The notes beneath the pieces were generated by a model. The model was not told the origin of the DNA. It did no database searches and worked only from the letters and a program-made list of their open reading frames with translations. A program made the position numbers and the translations under genes. Shown one piece after another: positions 11,901 to 21,500 of a stretch of DNA of 64,000 nt; position 1 is the stretch's first letter; the number at the start of each line of letters is the position of its first letter. Source of the stretch: Paracentrotus lividus (taxonomy: Eukaryota > Echinodermata > Echinoidea > Camarodonta > Echinidae); NCBI GenBank assembly GCA_940671915.1, contig CALNVZ010003432.1, positions 8,202,137-8,266,136 of the forward strand. Reading direction: 5' to 3'.

Positions 11901-14900
11901 CTGAAGTCTCAGGAGACGTCACCACGACGTCTCCACGACTCAAGAGACTCATAATTGCCAACCCCTCTCATTGACATTGAGATAGGTCCTTTGACAAATT
12001 AAATTGCATTTTATTGAAACTTTGTTTGACAAAACCCCCCAAAACTATGAAACCAAAAATTTATAAAAAGTTGGTTTCATACCCTAAAAACGAAAAACTT
12101 GGAAAAAATGGGTTTTGTACCTATCACCTTCAAAGGACCCTAACTCTGTGACCCATTACGGTGTGGACGTAAGCAATGTCTCAAATTAAAGCTGATGAGA
12201 TACTTAGTATTTTAGTAAACAAATAACAAAAATAAACCATATACTTTTGAAATGACTGACCTTTGAACTTCGATTACCTTTTTTTAGGAACACACTGTAC
12301 AGTCCCAGAGTGCTCTCCAACTTAACTAAAGCTTTACAAGGAGACTCACCAAGAGGAGTGGCATCTTTCACAGTTTCATCAGGAACATTGTGCTCTAAGA
12401 TGTTGTAGAAGTTCACATTGTCTGAATACTATGGAAATGAAAAAAACAAATAATAATTATTTGGGAGATTTCTTTAAAAGTTTGGCTTTGGCAAAATATA
12501 CTGTCATCATAAGTTTGAAAATATTGACTAGAAATATAAGGAATCTACTGCATTTTATTCGTCTAAATAGAAATAGAAACCTTAAAAAATTCAAGTATGT
12601 TATTAAGCGTAGTTCGTTTGGTCAAAGGCCGACTTACTCTTCTCCGCTCCTGCCAGCTCAGCCTCTGTATCAAGCAACAACTTTGCCTATTCAATAACGT
12701 TTTATGCTTAACCTCTTATTTGGGTGGACTGTGTGCAGTTCCCTTGATCACAAGCCTCTTTCGTCTCTTCAGCTTTTTCCTGCACAGCCTTGAAGCCAAC
12801 AGTATCAAACAATGACTTACTTCTTCAATACCATCTTCTGCTTCACCCCAAAAGTGTGTAGACTGAGTGTTGTTCCCTTTGTCAAATGCCTCTTTTGTCT
12901 CCTAAGCTTTTTTCTGCACATCCTCAAAACAAACATTATCAAGCAACAACTTTCCTTCCTTCCTTACATAAATATGTAACCAAGTATAGTTCCCTTGGTC
13001 AAAGGCCTCCTTGGTCCTTTCAGCTATTTCCTACACAACTTCAAAGCCAATAGTGTCAAGCAATGACTTCTTCAGTTTCATCCTACAGTTGGGTGGACCA
13101 AGGGCTTCTTTGGTCTTGTCAGCTATTTCCTACACAGCCTCAAAGCCCACACTATCAAACAAAGACTCACTTCTTCAATAACATCTTCTGTTTCACCCTA
13201 CAGTTGGGTGGATCAAGGGCTACTTTGGCCTTTTTTTAAAGCTACTTTCTGCATAGCCTTGAAGTCAACAGCATTAATCAATGACTTACCTCTTCAATGA
13301 TATGTTCGGCCTGACCCAAAAGGTGGGTGGAATTAATGCAATTCAGTTTTGGCAACATATAATGGAAGCTGCCCTGCTGGTTATACTTCCGAAGGTTCTG
13401 AGGGTTCAAGGCCTTTTCAGCTGTTTCCATCAAAGCCTCAAAACCACAGTATCAAGCAATGCTTTACCTCTTCAAGGACTGCTTCAGTTTCACCCCACAG
13501 TTGTGTTGACTGAGTGTAGTTCCCTTGGTCAAAGGCCTCTTTTGTCTCTTCAGCTTTTTCCTGCACAGCCTTGAAGCCAACAGTGTCAAGCAACGACTGT
13601 GAAGATATAAATGGGATGGAAAACTGATAATGATAATCTGCTTTCATATGACAATTATTAATTAAAGATAATTCTTAAAACAAGAATTTAATATAAACAA
13701 AAACAAACTGTACTACCAAGTGCATATTATTATTGCATGCTACCAGCCAAAGAAATCAAAAACTCAATCAAGTGTCAAACAATCTTGAGTGAGATCAGAA
13801 TGGGCAGAAATCTGTTTTTGCTACTACAGTCCACTCCTATGATAATGAGCCGATACAAAATGATTTCTAACAAGGCAATTAATGCACTGGGACCAATTTC
13901 CATTCATGTGCATAAGTCTCCATGTACCTATGTGACTTTAATCTAAAGATTCTGTTCTAATTGCCAAAAATTGGTAATTTCCTTGGTCCAGAGCACCTTC
14001 TTGTAACAGGAGTAGATTTTTCAACTAAATCACATTTTTTGGGGGGTACATATAAAGTGAAGATCTGACATCATAACCATTAGGGAAACATCCTACAAAG
14101 TTGAATACTCACTGTTGCCCTTAGGTAAGGTCCCCATGTCATTACATAGTCTGGAATGAACCAAATACAACAAATATAAGATGTAAATAATAATAATTAT
14201 ATAAATAATGAAATTTGCGTCTGGTAAATCACTCATATCCACCTGGAAATATGTTCAAATTGCTCTAACATTATTTTACATCATGAATCAAAAAGATATC
14301 TTCAACAGTTAAACACACACTACAATATTTCATTCAAGTCACTCATTACAAGGGAAAGCTTAAAAGAAATAACAATTAAAATCTCTAAATTTCTCAATTG
14401 GCAAAGTAAAGAAAAATCTAAAATCAAATTGGCATTTTTCATGCAATTTGTAACTTTTATTAATATAAAGTCATAGCATACAAACTGCACTTCATCAAAC
14501 AGATGCACATGAAGTTGCATAATAAAACTACAAATGTAGCCAATTTTATGCAAGAAAATTGATTCATGCAGACTTACCTACAGGCGAGATCCAGGAATCT
14601 CCCATGGCGAAACCATGAAAATTAGCTTTCACTTTACCTGCCTGAATGGCCTGTCAGAGGACAGAATAAATACATGGTTAATAATTACATAAAATGAAAT
14701 TAGGATCATGCCTAATTGTTTCCCATTTACCATAATACTGCATGATCCATAAATGTACATAGAATATAATTTTTCAGAGAAAATAATTGTCTTTTGTTCA
14801 TCAAAGCACATTGCCCTTGGGAACAGTTATTTCATCCATCTGAAAAAAGCAGGAACCTAACCTCATGTGGTACTTTAGTTAAACCTGCAAGCATTTTCAG

Positions 14901-17900
14901 GATTGAAGGAGGCAGTGTACCCAGAAGAACTTCAGGAAGTGGGGGGTCATCACTGGGCATTGCATTATGGGAATATGTCAAAGGTTTTTTTTTTTAAAGA
15001 TTAATTATAGCTCTTTGCCATTGACAACCCATGACTTTGATTGAATTTCAGGCTTGAGAGTAACAATTACAATAGATATAATTGAACTGCAAGAAACAAT
15101 AGATACTACATCGGGAAACAATGGGACCTTCAGGACATCTGGATATCAGTCGACTTGAGGTTTTTATAGACAGGATATGAATCATATTATCGGGACTTTA
15201 AAAGTTCTGTTCCATAAAGGCAGACAGTCATTCACACATATTCAACAACAAAAGACCACAGCTCTAGTATGCTGTTTCAATTAGATATACCATGAAAATG
15301 TAAAAACTCAGTGTCATATACATGTATTTCTGAATTGTCAAATTCAATAATGGCATAAATTGTCTTGCAAAGACAAAAATAAAGTAAAAGTGTAAGCAAA
15401 CATCAATAATATGAAGACAAAAAGGTTAACCATTACATTTTGGCATAATATTGATGTTTATTTTTGACTTTGGGTTAATTTTTTACTTTGTTAGCTGATT
15501 TATTCCATTATCAATTTGACCCTTATGGCCGCCCATAAGCAAACTATAAATGAAAAGTAAATTTCTGCACAACCTCATTTTTGTGTCATTGACAAAAGTG
15601 GGCAATGCTCATTGAAGCATACATTATTTTCAGACTTTTCATAATGATAGTTGAGGATTTGAGCTTCCTATACATATAAAAATTTCCCATAGGACCATAA
15701 ATTCTTTATTTGGTTGCCATTTCAAAAGTACATAGTTTTTACTGGGACACACTGGAGTCTTTTGAGGAGTTTCCAAGTTTAATACTCTCTTTACAACTGG
15801 GTAAAGTACAAATGTTGAACAGACAATGGAACAATTATGCATCAATATATGTATCACATACCTGTAGAAGTTTCTGGCTGAATGCTGCTGTCATTTTCCC
15901 ACCGTATGACTCAGAGAATATGAAGAAAGGAATTGTCTGAATGAAATATAATATGAAATGAAATGTGTCAGCCTTTTCACAAAGTGTGGGAACCCAACTA
16001 TCCAAACTTGCTCACATTATAATTAAATCAGCTGATAAAATGAAAGATAAAACCCTAACAGACATATGTTTATATAACATCACTGTAGAAACCCTTGAAA
16101 ATCTGTCATTATCATATTATTATTTTCAAAGTAATAATCTGGCAAAAATATAAAATTCCATTCAACTCAATTTAACAGATTTTATTTCCCTCTTCATTAA
16201 TACTTAAATTTTCACATCAAATTCAAATAACAGACTCAGCTTATAAGTATTTAAATATCAGCATATCAGTATCAGTAACGGTATACTCATATTTCTCTTA
16301 ATTATATATTTAAAAAGAAAAACAGTGAATCTAGTCTTCAAAACTTCACGTAACTTTTTATTCTTGTTTAAATTCAAACCCGAGTCAAGACAGTGACTTT
16401 TTCTTTTTCATTTTCTAGACCCAAGACGGTTGCACTAACTCCTAGTATGTAATTCAATAATGAATATATAGGGTTACCTGAAACTGGGGTAGTTTCTTAA
16501 AGAAAGCTGTGATACAGGTGACTAGATCATCAGCGATCTGATCGACATTTGTGGTGTATGCCGACGAGTCGGTGACATAACTGTAGCCGGTTCCAACCGG
16601 GTTATCAATGAAAAGCACGTTAGCAGCAGAGACCTGAGAAAATAAAAAGGTGACAATTAGAAAATGGAAAGATAATTGTTCCCATGTCATAGATGATTTT
16701 AACGATTCATTTTATTCAGTTTGGGCTGGTTTAAATTTAAATCTATGAATATATAAACTTTTTAAAGTCCAAACCAGATTTTTTTAAAATGATTTAAAAA
16801 GTTAGCTGGCTATATTTTTGTCTAACCCTTATGCTGGCATGCTGCTGCATGCACCTGAAAGTGTTACCCACGAAGGGGAGGGGTGTTGGGGCAGTATTTT
16901 TTTAAAAGAGTTTGGGAGTGAGGAGGTAACAGTCAATGCAATGGTATAGATACCTAGTAGCACCGAAAGTGGGTCCTCCATTAGGCTTTCTACTTAAAAA
17001 AAAAAACAACAACTCAATTTTAACAAATAATAGATCATTCAGAAGTATATCAAAATACTGACTAAAACATGCATCAGATCGCATTTTCATGCCCAAAAGG
17101 AGGCATAGTCACTGACTTTTTTGGGGGGCCTTCAAGAGTTTAAAATGCTTGCTTATGTTAGACAATTTATTTAACTTCTGATAAAAAATACATTTCCAAT
17201 CTTTTCAAGAAAATAAAAAGGGAAAAACATCCATTTTGAAAATTGTTGTTTTTCTGTAGTACTACACCTAGTGCTCGGAGTGAAACTTCTTCCCCACTAT
17301 ATATTCTTTGCTTCAGCTTACTCGCCAACCCACATGTAGCCCATTTGTTTTTGTTTTTACTGCATTGTAATAAACCAACGGGTAAATAATTGTTTACAGG
17401 TTTTTGTTTTGAAACTTCTGAGTGGCTCTGAGAAGTAGCTGAAATATAAAAAACAATATCCGAGTGTTAATGGTTAACAATCTAAATCACCAACTTTTTC
17501 CCACAATGAATAGATAGAAGATTATCTTACCCAGGTGGTGTTTCTTGGATTCTGGTTGACGTCAAGAGGTCCGATCTCCTGGAAATTACCAAATCCTGTG
17601 GAAGATCCGCCAGGGCCACCCTTGCAGGAATTATAAAAAAAAATAAAATGGGAAAACTGTCAAAGGTTTTGTCTTTTTAATTGTTTGACATCATATGAGC
17701 AGCAAAGAACCAGAAAAAAAGACAATGGTTATGCATTTGTAATTTAAGCCTGTGCCGACATATTCTCAGCATTACTGTTGTTCATTATTCAAGAAAGGCA
17801 GGTACAGACCGATGCCACTTTAAAACCTTAATGTTCGTCCACTATAATAAAGGAAATGAAAGGCAATGGAAATATGGCAGGAGATTCCCTAGCCACTGGC

Positions 17901-18516
17901 GTAAATCCATTTGCGATTTCTATTCATCAGGGGGGGATGGCGCTTTGTATTATTATGTAATATCCCCCCTGATGAAAAGCATTCTTACGGATTTACGCCC
18001 GTGTCCCTAGCAAAGAGTATTAGGAGCAAAATAAGACAGATGTACCAGAATACACTGGCTCCTACGCCAGTCCTTACATGTTAGCCCAAAATCTTATAAA
18101 ATTCCTACATGTACTTTAGGAAGTGTCAAAGATGTGAATGATATACCGGTAATCAGAAAATATCCGACTGTACTTAGGCCAGGAAGGCAATGCATCAAAC
18201 GTTTTACTCCTGAAGAAAAATGATCTGGTGACATGGCTATAAGGCCAAAAAAAAAATTGTTTGGTTGTCCTCGACCGACCGACCCTCTGAAAACGGCCCG
18301 ACCGACCAACCTCTTTTTTTTTTTTTTTTTTTTTTTTTCACCCAAACGCCGAAAATACACAGCTCATATTTATTTGTATATATTTTTCATAAAACAGTAT
18401 TATAACATGTGTTATTTTTCATGCAGTCCCATTTTACATAACTCAATAAAACGTAAAAGTGATCTCAAAAATGGAAGTCATTCGTTTCTTTGTTTTTCTT
18501 TGTTTTTCAATGGAGG

Positions 18517-18547
<31 letters not shown>

Positions 18548-21500
18548 CGACCGACGGCCCGATTTTTGAAAAAAGGCATTCATTGGACAACCAAAACAAT
18601 TTTTTTTTTTTGGCCTAAGAGATAAAAACACTTTCGTGTTTAAACAACAGAGTTCAAGTCAAGAGAGAACAAAAGCTAAGCATGGCATGATCAGGAGGAT
18701 ATATTTCATTTTTCCGACCCAAGATGACACGGGTCAAATACATATTCATGAAGAGGATCATGACCTGATGACAATACTGAGAAAACTCACTTTTCTCTAT
18801 GCTAAATCATCAGTCGGTTTAAAGACGAGACAAAAAAGAAACAAAACATGGCCTGATAATGAGGATATTATTTTTTTTAATTCTTGGTTTAATATCCAGA
18901 TTGCTTTCAGACCGAGGAAGACAATGCATCAAAGGCTTACAGTACTCATGAATAAAATCATCATGAGGTAACAAGGCTGAGCAAAGACACTTTTCTGAAT
19001 AAGTCATCAGTGGAGTTCCAAACAAGAGGGGGAAAAAAATGAAGAAAAATTTGTGGTCTGTCTTGTAGTCATTTATTTTTTAAATATGTCTTTGTATCCC
19101 ATCGATATGACCTTATTTTCACTGTTTTCCTAGTTTGCCAAGAAAAGGAAGGAAAGTGAATGAGATGACTCAGATGATGGCGATGCCGCCTCTGATTGCT
19201 CATTCTCCGTATCTTCATCAGCATCATGTGGCAGTCAGGAAGAAGCTTGGGCACTTCGTTCATTGACCTCAGAACTGAATTCTGTGCTTGGTGCCATTAG
19301 AGGTTTAATATACTGTTCAAACTCAAGTGAACAGATTTAGGAAAAACTAATTGTTCGGCAGAGAAGGAATTCATTTGTTGCTCACACCATGAGGCTGGAT
19401 CTTGACCAAGAAGAGAAAAGGTGACTGGCAGCTCAGTGGATAGAGCGTATGGCTTATAATCAGGAGGTCTTGGGTTCGATCCCTCACTGAGTCATACCAA
19501 AAGAAATTTTTTTTAAAATGAGAGATGCTGCTTCCCTGTTTGGCATTCAACAAGAAAGGAATAGAGCAATGTCGATCCGGCGCTGCTCAGTGGCTGCCAA
19601 GCCCACAATAAATTGGGCAAAATGACTTTTGACTTTACCTATTAGTTGTTTCAGACAATAAAACTTTGAGACGTTTTTCATTTTTAGAAAGAAGCATCCT
19701 GGATAATGGCCAACATCCCCTCACATGAATTACCAGGAAACAGAAGATGGGTTCATCCTTTAGCAACTGCTCCTTAATCAGGAGAGCAGCAGCAACAAGA
19801 CTTCAGGATTTTTCAGTTCGACACCAACTTATGTGCAGTGGAGACATCAGCCCATCTTACTCTTAAGATGTCATACTACAGCCATCTGCAGCCACCTAAT
19901 GTATAACTGTTTCTTCTGAAAAAGCCAGAAAGCAGTTTCTCTAAAAGTTGAATAGTGGACATTTCATCTGTCATGCCATGGATATTGCCACTAAATAGTT
20001 CACTAAAGCCTGAGCCAAGATACATTGCACAAAGACTCTGATAAACCCCACCTGCTTGATCAATGTACTTTCTACCATGATCTAACCAGTAAACCCGTAG
20101 TGGACAAATATTTTTTATGCCCAAACGGAATGAACTGTGACAGAATTTAGTAATTTTAGTTTTGTGTCTGATGTTTTGCATTTTTTTAAATTGAGATAAC
20201 GAGAACTGAACAGAATATAGAGTCATGTTGTATGAAGTGTTTTTTTGTTTTTGTTTTTTGTTAGGTTGTGTTATTTCTAGTGATCAGTATAATGTATGTT
20301 CATATTATGTAGTTCAGTAATGTGTAAAATGTGGTACCCGCCATACATTTCTGAGGGTAGATTGTGTGCCGATGGTACCAGAAACTTTTACTTTGACAGC
20401 ATTACTAAATCATATTATTCATTACACCCAATGGGAAATTAACAGGCTCTCCTATAATTTTCCAGTCATCTTTTGAGCAAATCATCCCATGCCCTGTTTT
20501 TTTTTCTTCACTGCTTACCTGTAGCCACAAAACCAATGGCACAGAATCAAAGGACTGTTGGGTGGTGTAGTAGAGCCACCAAAACATGTTAGCCTTGGGC
20601 CTAACTTCGACATAGTCCCAGTCCTGTTTAGGTTCCTTCTGTTGGCAAAAATCCCCTTTGCATTTGGAAGGTGCGGCTGAAGAAAGAAAATTTGAATCAA
20701 AAAGAAAAGACACAAAATGTTTTTTAAAGAATTGAAATAAAAACTAAAACATAGAAAAGTTTCAGAGATCTAATTTATGTTTTCCTTTGTGGCAATAATG
20801 TTTTGTCAGACAAATCATTAATTTTTTGCTCTGTTACTTCATAATGGAGTAGTGGAGATCAGACATACTCGTTTAATTAATCGATTTTATGTGACTACTT
20901 AGTTACATTTTTAGAATCTTTTAAACATTTTTATCACCAATATAATTTAAAATTGAGTTCTAACAGAAAATAGTTACCTCACTTTTTGTGAAATCAATGG
21001 TGGATCATGGTAAATTATTATCTTGAAAAGCGGAGAAGTGCGCATGTATAGCATTAACACACGCCCGAGCGTGCGTTAGCGGTGAATGCAGTGCACCGCG
21101 AGATAGCTTTGGATAGGGGTCGCGCTGCAACGAGCCGCAGGCGAGTGCAGCTGCGCCCCATCCGAAGCATCGAGCGATCACTGCATTTACGTTTAATCGC
21201 ACAATACAGGGAAGTGTGTTAACGCCTTTATAAAATTGCGACATTGCTCTAGTAGATCTTGAGTTACTTACCAAAAAAATTCCGAGGGATTATCCCTTGG
21301 AATTTTTGGTAAGTAGCTCAAGATCTACATCACGATCGTCATCCAAGAAAGTAAACAAAACACAGAAAAGACCCGGATGTATGTGTTATCACTTTTTTTG
21401 CGCCGCAAAATGCACGGTGGTGCATTGCATCGAAAATTCAGCATGCACACGTGACGCGTTTTGACCAACCACGATGCGTAAAATCACAGAGCCATTTTAT

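Noticed and set aside
12431..12815. Plus-strand frames of 70-90 codons
   Set aside because: Antisense shadows of SCPEP1 exon 8 ghost copies.
18233..18625. Open frames of 130 and 88 codons
   Set aside because: They run through the poly-T and poly-A arms of a palindromic MITE; no conserved protein sequence.
19141..19330. Serine/aspartate-rich plus-strand open stretch (DDSDDGDAASDCS...) after a CCTAG
   Set aside because: Interrupted by TGA near its start, with no family match and no partner exons; may be an old transposon or gene relic but cannot be supported.
19421..19494. Possible functional tRNA
   Set aside because: Has A and B boxes but no consistent acceptor stem, and it continues into a repeat tail; better as a SINE.
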